Shown: positions 1 to 8,135, counted from the first letter of the stretch. The stretch is DNA of 64,000 nucleotides from Sphingobium sp. V4 (GCF_029590555.1 NZ_CP081001.1:434001-498000), one strand, 5' to 3'. Numbers and translations: made by a program. The notes: generated from the letters alone by a model not told the origin.

Positions 1-672
1 GCCGGGGCGATCGCGGCGCTGGGCGATGGCTTTGGCGGACGATTGAGCGCGGTGCGGATCAATGTGGAGGGCACGCCCTGGCATGGCGCCGAAATGGTGG
101 CGGTGAAGGCGTCGGGCGCCGACTATGTCGTGCTGCCCAAGGTCGAGCATCCCAGGCAGGTGCGGGACGTGTTCAGCGTGTGCCAGAAGCCGGTGATCGC
201 GATGATCGAGAGCGCCAGGGGCGTGCTGGCTGCGCCGGCGATCGCGGGGGAGGAGGGCTGCGCCGGCCTGTTCATGGGCAATAACGACCTTCGCAAGGAT
301 CTGTGCATTCCGCCCTCGGCCGGGCGGTCGGGCCTGTCTCACGCGCTGCAGGCGGTGGTGCTGGCGGCGCGGGCGACGGGGATCGCGGTGTTCGACGGCG
401 TGTTCAACCGGCTGGAGGACGAGACGGGGCTCGAGGCGGAATGCGCGCAGGGGCATGAACTGGGCTTCGACGGCAAGACGCTGATCCACCCGAGCCAGGT
501 GCCGGTGGCGAACCAGGTGTTCGGGCCGGACGCGCAGGCGGTGGCGGACGCCCGGCGCCTGATCGAGACGGCGACCGGCGGGGCGGAACGGTTCGAGGGC
601 CGGATGATCGAGGCGATGCATGTCGAGGAGGCGCAAGCCCTGATCGCGCGGGCCGAGGCGGTGGGGCAGTAG
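1..672 (+). CDS. HpcH/HpaI-family CoA ester lyase, 5' end cut by window edge
   Basis: The reading frame is open from base 1, so the N-terminus lies outside the window; 223 residues are visible. The sequence fits the citrate-lyase-beta-like (HpcH/HpaI aldolase) fold. It has an RINVEGTPWH strand, a LPKVEH strand, IESARGV with the usual metal-ligand Glu, NNDLRKDL, and the C-terminal DGKTLIHPSQ loop that marks CoA ester lyases. Members cleave malyl-, citramalyl- or beta-methylmalyl-type CoA thioesters with Mg2+. The exact substrate cannot be read from the sequence. The first in-frame start-like codon, TTG at 43, falls inside the conserved domain and is not the true start. The gene ends well before the converging DUF1801 remnant. 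Confidence 0.85.
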   Translation, partial: AGAIAALGDGFGGRLSAVRINVEGTPWHGAEMVAVKASGADYVVLPKVEHPRQVRDVFSVCQKPVIAMIESARGVLAAPAIAGEEGCAGLFMGNNDLRKDLCIPPSAGRSGLSHALQAVVLAARATGIAVFDGVFNRLEDETGLEAECAQGHELGFDGKTLIHPSQVPVANQVFGPDAQAVADARRLIETATGGAERFEGRMIEAMHVEEAQALIARAEAVGQ

Positions 673-714
673 GCGGGTTGGCCAAGCCGGGCGGGTCGGC
701 TTTTCTCTTTGCGG

Positions 715-987
715 TCAGGGGGAATGGCCGAGATGGCCCATGCCGCGTTGTTCGGCGCGGATGTCGTCGTCCTCGCTATACCAGAAGCCGATCGCGGCAT
801 GGCCCTTGAACGCGGCCATGGAGGCGAAATTCCTGGTCCGGTGGACGAAGTGGAGAAAGCCCTATTTGATGGCTTCGCTGGCCTGCGGCCGGGCGGCGTG
901 GACCAGCGTGCGGAAATGGGTGAGGGTGGGGCGGGCGAAGTCGGCGTGGGTGGTGATATAAGCGTCGACTTTCGACTCTTCGGTCAT
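715..987 (-). pseudogene. Broken DUF1801 (YdeI/OmdA-like) gene with internal stop
   Basis: Reading the minus strand from ATG at 987 gives MTEESKVDAYITTHADFARP, typical of DUF1801 proteins. It continues to EAIK at codon 41, where codon 42 is TAG. The family normally has Trp here (IKWG), so a TGG-to-TAG change is the simplest explanation. The same frame continues with further family sequence (GFLHFVHRTR, MAAFKGHAAIGFW, and the start of MG-x-(F/L)G) to a TGA at 715. The remaining C-terminal half expected of a full-length member of roughly 190 residues is absent, so the gene carries both a nonsense mutation and a 3' truncation. It lies between the CoA ester lyase and ubiG and looks like a decaying remnant. 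Readthrough is conceivable but the truncation makes function unlikely. Confidence 0.75.
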
Positions 988-1065
988 CTCGCTCCCCCCT
1001 CATCCGACTTCGCCTGGCCGTTTCGCGGCACGGCTTCCTATCCGTCTCCCTAACCGGAGAAGATT

Positions 1066-1794
1066 TTACTTGTGCCTGGCCGTGAGCAGATAGTTGATCG
1101 CCTTGTTGCTCGACAGGGTGAAGCCGCTGCGCGGATCGAAGGCGAGGCCGCTGCTGTCGGTGACGTCCAGGCCCGCTTCTTCCAGCAGTGCGGTCAGTTC
1201 ATCGGGCGTGAGGAATTTGTGCCAGTCATGCGTGCCCTTGGGGATGCCGCCGACGCTTTCGCCGATGGTGATCATGGCGAGGCGGGAGAGGGGCGTGCGG
1301 TTGGGGGTCGAGAGGATCATGAGGCCGTCGGGCGCCAGTTTTCCGGCGAGCGCGCGCACGAAGGCGGCGGGATCGGCCACATGCTCGATCACCTCCATCG
1401 AGGTGACGAGATCGAAGCCGCTGTCGGTCATTTCCTCCACCGGGGTGGTGCGATAGTCGATGGCGAGGTGCTGGCCCTGTGCATGGGCGGCGGCGGCGGC
1501 GATATTTTCCGGGGCGGCGTCGAGGCCGGTGACGGTCGCGCCGAGGCGCGCCAGCGGTTCGGCGAGCAGGCCCGCGCCGCAGCCGACATCGAGCGCGCGC
1601 CTGCCGGCGAGGGGCCGGAACGCCTGCTCATGGCCGGGCCAGTGGCGGTCGATCGCCGCGCGGATATAGCGCAGGCGCACCGGGTTCAGCTTGTGCAGCA
1701 TCGCGCTGGAGCCGGCGGGGTCCCACCAGTCGGCGGCCATGGCGCCGAAATGGGCGGCTTCCTTCGGGTCGATCGTTGCGGTGGTCTGGGTCAT
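1066..1794 (-). CDS. ubiG: Ubiquinone biosynthesis O-methyltransferase UbiG
   Basis: This is a 242-residue class I SAM-dependent methyltransferase. UbiG does both O-methylation steps of ubiquinone synthesis (2-polyprenyl-6-hydroxyphenol methylase and 3-demethylubiquinol methylase). The N-terminal DPKEAAHFGAMAADWWDP block is diagnostic for UbiG, and SAM motif I is DVGCGAG at about residues 69-75. The STPNRT and GTHDWHKFLTP segments also match the family. Two adjacent ATGs (1797 and 1794) follow an AAGG sequence; 1794 has the better six-base spacing, so it was chosen. The gene is divergent from lysC, an arrangement common in sphingomonads. Confidence 0.95.
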   Translation of the reverse strand: MTQTTATIDPKEAAHFGAMAADWWDPAGSSAMLHKLNPVRLRYIRAAIDRHWPGHEQAFRPLAGRRALDVGCGAGLLAEPLARLGATVTGLDAAPENIAAAAAHAQGQHLAIDYRTTPVEEMTDSGFDLVTSMEVIEHVADPAAFVRALAGKLAPDGLMILSTPNRTPLSRLAMITIGESVGGIPKGTHDWHKFLTPDELTALLEEAGLDVTDSSGLAFDPRSGFTLSSNKAINYLLTARHK

Positions 1795-2167
1795 CATGCA
1801 CCTTGGCTTCTGGCGACAATGGCGGTTAGCCATCTGGCTGACATTTCGGGATCGCGACCATCTTTCTATCGTTCGGATCGAGCCTGTCGAAGCCCAATAG
1901 TCTCTTCAGGAAAGGGACGGCCCTTCGACAAGCTCAGGGCGAACGGCGGAAAGGGGATATCGATTTCTCCGCTTTTTAGCAGGCCAGCGACGGTAGGCAA
2001 ATGCGCCTATCCCGTTGAACGTAAATAAGGCGGGTGGGCGAGCGGCGACGATGCGGCGAGCCGCGCCGCAGGATTGCTTGCCATATCCGTCGCGGCTGCT
2101 AATAGGAGCGCCGTTTTGCCCCTTTGGGACATATTCTTTCACAACAGCAAGCAGGTTCGACAAGCAA
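1795..2167. other. ubiG-lysC divergent intergenic region
   Basis: This 370-bp spacer separates the divergent ubiG and lysC starts. It contains one pair of imperfectly inverted TTGTCGAAG-type interspersed repeats (1871-1944) and must hold both promoters. Open frames crossing it continue into repeat DNA and do not look like protein. No riboswitch of a type recognisable by eye was seen before lysC. Confidence 0.5.
1871..1944. repeat. Interspersed palindromic (REP-like) repeat, TTGTCGAAGGG family, copy 1
   Basis: The left arm 1871-1895 (GTTCG...GTCGAAGCCC) and the right arm 1919-1944 are imperfect reverse complements. The right arm, read on the minus strand, matches 6848-6873 at 25 of 26 bases. 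Elements with this core are scattered through sphingomonad genomes. Confidence 0.7.
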
Positions 2168-3433
2168 ATGGCGCGCATCGTGATGAAATTCGGCGGCACC
2201 TCCATGGCGGGGATGGAGCGAATTCGCAACGTGGCGGCGCGCGTCAAGCATGTCGTCGACCAGGGGCATGAAGTGGCGGTCGTCGTGTCGGCCATGGCAG
2301 GCGAAACCGATCGTCTGGTAGGCTTCTGCAAGGAAGCCTCGCCGCTTTACGACCCGGCGGAATATGATGTCGTCGTCGCGTCGGGCGAGCAGGTGACGAG
2401 CGGCCTGCTGGCCATGACGCTGAAGTCGATGGGCGTGGACGCCCGCAGCTGGCTGGGCTGGCAGATGCCTATCCGCACGACCGAAGCCCATGCCAAGGCG
2501 CGGGTCGAGAAGATCGACACCGAGGCGCTGCTGGCGGAGATGGCATCGGGCCAGGTCGCGGTGATCCCCGGTTTCCAGGGCATGATGGCCGATGGCCGCG
2601 TGTCGACGCTGGGCCGGGGCGGGTCGGACACGTCGGCAGTCGCGGTGGCGGCGGCGGTCAAGGCCGATCGTTGCGACATCTATACCGACGTGGACGGCGT
2701 CTACACCACCGACCCGCGCATCGTGGCGCGCGCCCGCAAGCTGGACCTCGTCACCTATGAGGAGATGCTGGAACTGGCCTCGGTCGGCGCCAAGGTGCTC
2801 CAGACCCGCTCGGTCGGCCTCGCCATGAAGGAAGGCGTGGTCGTGCAGGTGCTCTCTTCCTTCGATGATCCCACCCAGGACGACCTCCCCGGCACGCTGA
2901 TCGTGAGCGACGAGGAACTGGAAGCCAAGCTCAAGGAAAGCAAGATGGAACGTCAGCTCATCACCGGCATCGCCCATGACAAGAATGAGGCGAAGATCAT
3001 CGTCACCCGCGTGCCCGACAAGCCGGGCGCGGTCGCCAGCATCTTCGGCCCGCTGGCCGATGCGGCGATCAACGTCGACATGATCATCCAGAATGACTCC
3101 AAGGACAATGAGGAGACGGACGTCACCTTCACCGTCCCGCGCGCCGACCTGGCCCGCAGCGTCGACCTGCTGGAAGCGAACAAGGAAGAGATCGGCTTCC
3201 GCCGCATCATCACCGACACCGAAGTCGCCAAGATCAGCGTCGTGGGCGTCGGGATGCGCAGCCATGCCGGCGTCGCCGCCACCATGTTCAAGACGCTCGC
3301 CGACCGCGGCATCAATATCGAGGCGATCTCCACCAGCGAGATCAAGGTCAGCGTGCTGATCGACGAGGACGAGACGGAACTGGCGGTGCGTGTGTTGCAC
3401 ACCGCCTATGGCCTCGACGCCCCGGCGGCTTGA
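2168..3433 (+). CDS. lysC: Aspartate kinase with two C-terminal ACT domains
   Basis: This 421-residue protein phosphorylates L-aspartate, the first step toward lysine, threonine, methionine and diaminopimelate. The amino-acid kinase domain starts with IVMKFGGTSM (Lys7) and includes GRGGSDTSAVAVA and DVDGVYTTDPR. Two ACT regulatory domains follow, at about residues 265-340 (beginning near GIAHDKNEAKI) and 345-415 (KISVVGVGMRSH), so feedback inhibition by lysine and/or threonine is expected. The frame is open upstream, but ATG 2168 was chosen because family homology starts there and the upstream codons lie in repeat-bearing spacer. A GC-rich hairpin with a T-run follows the stop. Confidence 0.96.
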   Translation: MARIVMKFGGTSMAGMERIRNVAARVKHVVDQGHEVAVVVSAMAGETDRLVGFCKEASPLYDPAEYDVVVASGEQVTSGLLAMTLKSMGVDARSWLGWQMPIRTTEAHAKARVEKIDTEALLAEMASGQVAVIPGFQGMMADGRVSTLGRGGSDTSAVAVAAAVKADRCDIYTDVDGVYTTDPRIVARARKLDLVTYEEMLELASVGAKVLQTRSVGLAMKEGVVVQVLSSFDDPTQDDLPGTLIVSDEELEAKLKESKMERQLITGIAHDKNEAKIIVTRVPDKPGAVASIFGPLADAAINVDMIIQNDSKDNEETDVTFTVPRADLARSVDLLEANKEEIGFRRIITDTEVAKISVVGVGMRSHAGVAATMFKTLADRGINIEAISTSEIKVSVLIDEDETELAVRVLHTAYGLDAPAA

Positions 3434-3507
3434 TTTTTTGCCTCTCCCCGGTCAGGGGGGGAGAAGAGAAAGGGTGAGGGGGCTGTTTCGGCATGTTCCC
3501 ACCCCAA

Positions 3508-3534
3508 CCCCTCCCCGACGGGGAGGGGCTTTTT
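3508..3534 (+). terminator. Rho-independent terminator after lysC
   Basis: A 9-bp perfect GC-rich stem (3508-3516 with 3520-3528) closes a GAC loop and is followed by CTTTTT. It lies between the lysC stop and the next start at 3555. Confidence 0.7.
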
Positions 3535-3554
3535 GTATCTTGAAGGCTAGACAT

Positions 3555-4568
3555 ATGACCACCGCCAAACTCGCTTCCCTGATGGCCCGCGGCACCGAAT
3601 TTCTCGGTTGCGAGACCGCGATCCTGTGCGGGGCGATGAGCTGGGTATCCGAGCGGCATCTGGTGTCGGCCATTTCCAATGCTGGCGGTTTCGGCGTTAT
3701 CGCCTGTGGCGCGATGACGCCCGAACTGCTGGACAAGGAGATTGCCGCGACCAGGTCCATGACGGACAAGCCGTTCGGCGTGAACCTCATCACCATGCAT
3801 CCGCAGCTGTTCGACCTGATCGAGGTTTGCGCGAAGCATGAGGTGAGCCATGTCGTGCTGGCCGGCGGACTGCCGCCCAAGGGCAGCATCGAGGCGATCA
3901 AGCAAAAGGGCGCGAAGCTGATCTGCTTCGCGCCGGCGCTGGCGCTGGCGAAGAAGCTGGTGCGGTCCGGGGTCGATGCGCTGGTGGTGGAAGGTATGGA
4001 GGCGGGCGGCCATATCGGCCCGGTGGCGACCAGCGTGCTGGCGCAGGAAATCCTGCCCGAGATGGCGGAGCAGGTTCCCGTCTTTGTTGCCGGCGGCATC
4101 GGCCGGGGCGAGGCGATCGCCGCCTATCTGGAAATGGGCGCGGCGGGCGTGCAGCTGGGCACCCGCTTCGCCTGCGCGAGCGAGAGCATCGCCCATCCCA
4201 ATTTCAAGAAGGCCTTTTTCCGCGCGTCGGCGCGCGATGCGATCGCCAGCGTGCAGATCGACCCGCGCCTGCCGGTCATCCCGGTGCGGGCGCTCAAGAA
4301 TGCGGGGACCGAAGCCTTCACCGCCAAGCAGCGCGAGGTCGCCAATCTGCTCGACAGTGGCGCGGTGGACATGGGCCAGGCGCAGCTGGAGATCGAGCAT
4401 TATTGGGCCGGCGCGCTGCGCCGCGCGGTAATCGACGGCGATGTCGAGGGCGGATCGCTGATGGCGGGCCAGTCGGTCGGCATGGTCACGAAGGAAGAAC
4501 CCGTCGCCGCGATCATCGCCCAGTTGATGGACGAAGCTGGCCAGGCGCTGGAACGGCGAGCCGCCTGA
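3555..4568 (+). CDS. Nitronate monooxygenase / FabK-like FMN enzyme
   Basis: This 337-residue TIM-barrel flavoprotein belongs to the 2-nitropropane dioxygenase family. Members oxidise alkyl nitronates such as propionate 3-nitronate, or act as FabK-type enoyl-ACP reductases; sequence alone does not decide. Seen: GGFGVIACGAM near the N-terminus, the active-site segment GMEAGGHIGPVATS containing the conserved His, and the phosphate-binding stretch VFVAGGIGRGEAIA followed by GVQLGTRFACASES. ATG 3555 starts MTTAKLASLMARGTEFLG directly after the lysC terminator region. Upstream in-frame codons run through the terminator and were excluded. It is probably transcribed on its own. Confidence 0.85.
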   Translation: MTTAKLASLMARGTEFLGCETAILCGAMSWVSERHLVSAISNAGGFGVIACGAMTPELLDKEIAATRSMTDKPFGVNLITMHPQLFDLIEVCAKHEVSHVVLAGGLPPKGSIEAIKQKGAKLICFAPALALAKKLVRSGVDALVVEGMEAGGHIGPVATSVLAQEILPEMAEQVPVFVAGGIGRGEAIAAYLEMGAAGVQLGTRFACASESIAHPNFKKAFFRASARDAIASVQIDPRLPVIPVRALKNAGTEAFTAKQREVANLLDSGAVDMGQAQLEIEHYWAGALRRAVIDGDVEGGSLMAGQSVGMVTKEEPVAAIIAQLMDEAGQALERRAA

Positions 4569-4654
4569 GGGGTTGCGGTGAACGGAGCATAAGGCATATT
4601 CCCCCTGCGCCTTTTGCCCGGCATGAACGGGCATCATGCCCCTCGGAGAATTTG

Positions 4655-5539
4655 ATGTCCGTAACGCGCCGTTTTCTTGGGCGAATTTCCCTTGTGTCGC
4701 TGGTTGTGCTGGCGGCTTGCTCGACCCCCAAGCCGCCACCGCCGCCGCCCGCGCCGCCACCGCCGGTCGTCCCGACTATCCGTCCCACGCCGCCCAACAA
4801 TGCGGCGGAAGGGATGAGCCTGCCGACGAAGGACGAAGAGGGCGCCTATCTGACGCCCAACCGGAAGGTGACGTCCAATACCGCGCTGTGGCACGTCCGC
4901 ATGGCGCTAAACGTCGCGGCGCTGAACTGCGAACGCTATGGCAGCACCGCGCGCCTCCAGTATAACCAGATATTGACCGTGCATAAGGCGGTGTTGACCG
5001 ATGCGAACGCAGCCGTCGACCGCAACTACAAGGTCGCCTATGGCCGGGCGGGCGTGGGTTCGCGCGAGCAGCTCAATACCATCGTCTATAATTTCTTCGC
5101 CCTGCCGCCAGTCATCAAGAGCTTCTGCCCGGTGGCGACGGCCGTTGGCACGAAGATCCTGGCGATGCCGTCCGGCGCCTTGCTGGCCTATGCGCCCGAG
5201 GCGCTGAAGGAGCTGGAAAAGCCCTATCAGGAATTTTACGCCGCCTATGCGGACTATCTGCGCCGGCTGGCCGAATGGCAGTCGCGCTTCGGCGGGACGG
5301 TGACGGTGGTGGTGTCGCCCACTCCGCTGCCGCCGCCGCCCGTGCCGCCGGGCGAGGCGCCGCCGCCAGGCGGCTGGTCGCCCAGCTACACGACCGCGTT
5401 GGAAAAGGCGCCGCCGCCGCCGGCCGATGCGCCGGCCACGCCCGCCCCATCGCTGTCCGGTCCGCCGCCAGTGGTGCCGACCCTGCCGGGCGCCGCGCCG
5501 AGGCTGATGGTGCAGCCGCTGCCGACGCCGTCGGAGTAG
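4655..5539 (+). CDS. Proline-rich outer-membrane-type lipoprotein, function unknown
   Basis: This 294-residue protein starts with a lipoprotein signal peptide: basic MSVTRR, a hydrophobic stretch, and the lipobox LAAC with Cys22. A short Pro-rich linker follows (PKPPPPPPAPPPP). The globular middle (about residues 50-225) has two clear cysteines (ALNCERYG and KSFCPVAT) that could form a disulphide. The C-terminal third is again strongly Pro/Ala-rich, suggesting an extended cell-envelope spacer. CGGAGAA precedes ATG 4655. I do not recognise the central domain. The long downstream neighbours are on the other strand, so it ends its transcription unit. Confidence 0.75.
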   Translation: MSVTRRFLGRISLVSLVVLAACSTPKPPPPPPAPPPPVVPTIRPTPPNNAAEGMSLPTKDEEGAYLTPNRKVTSNTALWHVRMALNVAALNCERYGSTARLQYNQILTVHKAVLTDANAAVDRNYKVAYGRAGVGSREQLNTIVYNFFALPPVIKSFCPVATAVGTKILAMPSGALLAYAPEALKELEKPYQEFYAAYADYLRRLAEWQSRFGGTVTVVVSPTPLPPPPVPPGEAPPPGGWSPSYTTALEKAPPPPADAPATPAPSLSGPPPVVPTLPGAAPRLMVQPLPTPSE

Positions 5540-5549
5540 GCGCGGGGGA

Positions 5550-5984
5550 TCAGTCGCGCGCGTCGAAGGCGGCGCGTGCGGCTTCCACCGTCTCCCGATG
5601 GCGCTCGGCCCAGACCCAGACGCCGCAGAAGGCGGCGCTGAGGCTGTTGCCGAGCGGGGTCAGGGCATAGTCGACGCGCGGCGGAACGACCGGATGGACG
5701 GTGCGGGTCAGCAGCCCGTCGCGTTCCATGTGCCGCAGCGTCTGCGTCAGCATCTTCTGGCTGATGCCTTCGACCTGCCGGCCGATCTCGGTGAAGCGGA
5801 GCGTGCCCTTCTCCTCCAGCAATTCCAGCACCAGCAGGGTCCATTTGTCGGCGATGCGGCCGATCAGCTCGTTGACGAGTCGCTCGACGCGCGGGTCGAT
5901 GTCGGTGGGGGATTCCGTCGCCAGATGTCGTTCAGCCTGCGCGATGTCGTCGGCACGGAATCGATTTTCGAGCAGATTTGTCAT
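5550..5984 (-). CDS. HxlR-family winged-helix transcriptional regulator
   Basis: This 144-residue protein contains a single HxlR-type winged helix: DKWTLLVLELLEEKGTLRF, then TEIGRQVEGISQKMLTQTLR as helices 2 and 3, then the wing VPPRVDYALTPLG. An unusual N-terminal arm of about 40 residues precedes the domain. It is divergent from the SDR gene at 6083, with a dyad between them, so repression of that gene and of itself is the likely role. HxlR regulators often sense electrophiles or aldehydes. No conserved redox Cys is obvious here; the single Cys lies near the C-terminus (AAFCGVW). Confidence 0.88.
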   Translation of the reverse strand: MTNLLENRFRADDIAQAERHLATESPTDIDPRVERLVNELIGRIADKWTLLVLELLEEKGTLRFTEIGRQVEGISQKMLTQTLRHMERDGLLTRTVHPVVPPRVDYALTPLGNSLSAAFCGVWVWAERHRETVEAARAAFDARD

Positions 5985-6000
5985 TTCTTACCCTCAGGTG

Positions 6001-6025
6001 AGTACGGCACTTTATGGTGCTTACT
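6001..6025. promoter_or_regulatory. Imperfect dyad between HxlR and SDR genes, candidate operator
   Basis: AGTACGGCAC (6001-6010) and GTGCTTACT (6017-6025) are imperfect inverted repeats around TTTATG. They sit in the 98-bp divergent spacer where an HxlR operator would be expected. The assignment is positional inference. Confidence 0.35.
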
Positions 6026-6082
6026 TTCCAAAAGAGAGCATAAGTTTAGGGTGTCGTCAAAGCCAACCGAAGGAGTTGACCC

Positions 6083-6823
6083 ATGCAATCCACAGGCAAG
6101 ACCATTCTCATCACCGGCGGCGGTTCGGGCATCGGCGCGGCGCTGGCGCATGAATTTCATGCCGCGGGCAATCAGGTGATCATCGCCGGGCGGCGGCGAG
6201 GAGCGCTGGACGCGGTCGTGGCGGCGCACCCCGGCATGGCAGCAATGGTGCTGGACATGGCCGATCCGGCGGCGATCACGGCGTTCGCGAGCCAATTGGT
6301 CGCCGACTTCCCTGCCCTCGACGCGGTGCTGCTCAACGCCGGCATCATGGTGGCCGAGGAGAAGATCGACCTCGACATCGCGGAGGCGACGATCGCGACC
6401 AATTTGCTGGGACCGATCCGCCTCGCCCATGCGCTGCTGCCACATCTGGAGGCGCGGCCGGCTGCGACCATCCTGACCGTGTCGTCAGGACTCGCCTTCG
6501 TGCCCCTGGCGGCGACGCCGACCTACAGCGCCACGAAGGCGGCGATCCACAGCTGGTCCCTTTCGATGCGCGAGCAATTGAAGGACACGAGCGTGGAGGT
6601 CGTCGAGATCGTTCCGCCCGGCGTGCAGACAGATCTGATGCCGGGCCATGCCGAAAACGACCAGATGATGCCACTGGCGGAATTCATGGCCGAGACGATG
6701 GCGCTGCTGCGGCAGGAGCCGACGCCCGCGGAAATCCATGTCGAGCGGGTGAGATTCCTCAGCGAGGCGACGAAGCGGGGCGAGTTCGCGCAGGTGTTCG
6801 GGATTCTGAACGGGGCGCATTGA
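6083..6823 (+). CDS. Short-chain dehydrogenase/reductase (DltE-like)
   Basis: This 246-residue classical SDR carries the cofactor motif TGGGSGIG at residues 11-18 and the NAG motif (LLNAGIM). The catalytic set is Ser134/135, Tyr148 and Lys152 (YSATK). An NAD(P)H-dependent oxidoreductase acting on a small carbonyl or alcohol is expected; the substrate is unknown. AAGGAG lies six bases before ATG 6083. It is divergent from an HxlR regulator, a pairing typical of aldehyde- or stress-responsive reductases. Confidence 0.88.
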   Translation: MQSTGKTILITGGGSGIGAALAHEFHAAGNQVIIAGRRRGALDAVVAAHPGMAAMVLDMADPAAITAFASQLVADFPALDAVLLNAGIMVAEEKIDLDIAEATIATNLLGPIRLAHALLPHLEARPAATILTVSSGLAFVPLAATPTYSATKAAIHSWSLSMREQLKDTSVEVVEIVPPGVQTDLMPGHAENDQMMPLAEFMAETMALLRQEPTPAEIHVERVRFLSEATKRGEFAQVFGILNGAH

Positions 6824-6847
6824 GAGACGCGCCGCCTTCTCAGTTCC

Positions 6848-6908
6848 GTTCGTCCTGAGCTTGTCGAAGGGCCATCCTTGTTTTAAGAACAGGCAGGGCT
6901 TCGACAGC
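6848..6908. repeat. Interspersed palindromic repeat, TTGTCGAAGGG family, copy 2
   Basis: The arm 6848-6873 nearly equals the reverse complement of 1919-1944 (25 of 26 bases). A shorter inverted partner (GGGCTTCGACAGC, 6896-6908) follows. It lies between the SDR and SMR genes. Confidence 0.7.
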
Positions 6909-6988
6909 TTTCCCAACTAGGCGATGGGCCGAACGGGCATGGAATTCGGCAAGCGAGGCCACGTCCTCCCCCAGTCATGGGTATAAGT

Positions 6989-7023
6989 CCGGGACGGCCC
7001 GGCTCTCTTGTGGAAGGAGAGCC
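6989..7023 (+). promoter_or_regulatory. Structured leader before the SMR exporter, candidate guanidine-II-like element
   Basis: CCGGG-ACGG-CCCGG (6989-7002) is a perfect 5-bp hairpin with an ACGG tetraloop. It abuts and shares two bases with a second perfect 7-bp hairpin (7001-7007 with 7017-7023) that contains the GGAAGGAG ribosome-binding site, four bases before ATG 7027. Guanidine-II (mini-ykkC) riboswitches use ACGR loops and control sugE-type genes. The canonical class needs two such loops and only one is seen, so this is a hypothesis. Confidence 0.35.
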
Positions 7024-7026
7024 GTC

Positions 7027-7347
7027 ATGGCCTGGATCGCGTTGTTTTTTGCCGGTCTGCTGGAAATCGTATGGGCCTTTGCGATGAAGCAGTCGCAGGG
7101 GTTCACGCGGCTGGCGCCCAGCCTGATTACCCTGGGTGCGATGATCGCGAGTTTCGGTCTGCTGTCGCTGGCGATGCGCAGCCTGCCGCTGGGGACGGCC
7201 TATATGATCTGGACTGGGATCGGCGCGCTGGGCGCTTTCGCGGTCGGTGTCGTTTTCCTGGGCGAGGCGATCAGCCCCGCGCGGCTGGTCGCGGCGGGGC
7301 TGATCCTGTCGGGGCTGGTGCTCATGAAGCTGACGGCGGCCCATTGA
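7027..7347 (+). CDS. sugE: SMR-family exporter, SugE/Gdx type (guanidinium or quaternary ammonium)
   Basis: This 106-residue inner-membrane protein has four hydrophobic helices, as in the small multidrug resistance family, and works as an antiparallel dimer driven by proton exchange. The essential membrane Glu is at position 13 (AGLLEIVWAFAMK). The segment PLGTAYMIWTGIGALG matches the SugE/Gdx branch, whose best-studied members export guanidinium, more than the EmrE branch. GGAAGGAG precedes ATG 7027 within a hairpin. The 3' end overlaps the convergent regulator at 7322-8014 by 26 bp. It could also transport quaternary ammonium compounds. Confidence 0.88.
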   Translation: MAWIALFFAGLLEIVWAFAMKQSQGFTRLAPSLITLGAMIASFGLLSLAMRSLPLGTAYMIWTGIGALGAFAVGVVFLGEAISPARLVAAGLILSGLVLMKLTAAH

Positions 7348-8014
7348 GCATGTCGGGCGCCTTGGGGGGCAGCGGGAAGAGGGTGGCGAAACGTTCCGCC
7401 AGCCCCCTGTCGCCTTCGACCGTCAGCGCCTCCGCCACATCCTGATAGCGCGCGCCACCATAGAGAACCGCGGCCAGCGCATTCTGGTCGCCGCTGACGA
7501 TCGCGTCTGCGCCGGCCGCGGCGCCCCGGTCGATCAGGAAATCGCCATCCTTGAGTGTCGCGCGAAATTCCTCCTCCCCAAAACGAAAGCCCAAGCTGGC
7601 GTCCATGTCACCGATCCGGCCGCGGTCGATCATCGTACGCATCGACAGGATCACCGAAACCTGGCTCATCGGCTTGCCGGGCTCCATGGTGGGCGAGCGG
7701 CAGGCCCATCGGCCCAGCACCTGAAACAGGATCTCCGACTCGCGGCCCCAGTCGGTCAGTTCGTAGATCTGGCTGGCGGCGGGCGGGGGCAGGCGACGGC
7801 GGATGAGGATGCTGGCGGCTTCCAGATCCTCCAGTCTTTGCGTCAGCACATTGGCGCTGATTCCGGGCAGGCCGGCGCGCAGGTCGGTGAAACGCTTGGG
7901 GCCGAGCATCAGTTCGCGCATGATCGGCATAGCCCAGCGATCGCCGATAATGTCCAGCGCATGGGCGACGGCGCATCCGTCCTGATAGGCACGTTTTCTG
8001 GGTGGCGGACTCAT
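7322..8014 (-). CDS. HxlR-type winged-helix regulator fused to an SCP2-like domain
   Basis: This is a 230-residue two-part protein. Residues about 10-105 form an HxlR winged helix (ALDIIGDRWAMPIMRELMLG, then ISANVLTQRLEDLEAASIL, then wing and ELTDWG). Residues about 110-220 look like an SCP2 sterol-carrier-like domain (GEEEFRATLKDGDFLIDRG and ADAIVSGDQNALAAVLYGG), which may bind a hydrophobic ligand. Such fusions act as ligand-responsive repressors, but the ligand is unknown. The gene is divergent from the VOC operon starting at 8136, its likely target. Its C-terminal coding end overlaps the convergent SMR gene. Confidence 0.82.
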   Translation of the reverse strand: MSPPPRKRAYQDGCAVAHALDIIGDRWAMPIMRELMLGPKRFTDLRAGLPGISANVLTQRLEDLEAASILIRRRLPPPAASQIYELTDWGRESEILFQVLGRWACRSPTMEPGKPMSQVSVILSMRTMIDRGRIGDMDASLGFRFGEEEFRATLKDGDFLIDRGAAAGADAIVSGDQNALAAVLYGGARYQDVAEALTVEGDRGLAERFATLFPLPPKAPDMLNGPPSAS

Positions 8015-8135
8015 TGGTTATCTTTTCTAACGTAGATGTTGCATAAAATAATCAATAGGCGCAGAAAGTTCAAGCCGTGAGTCGCGTGGCCCGAGGAAGG
8101 CGCCTGCGACCGATAATATTCCGAGGAGAAGTGCG

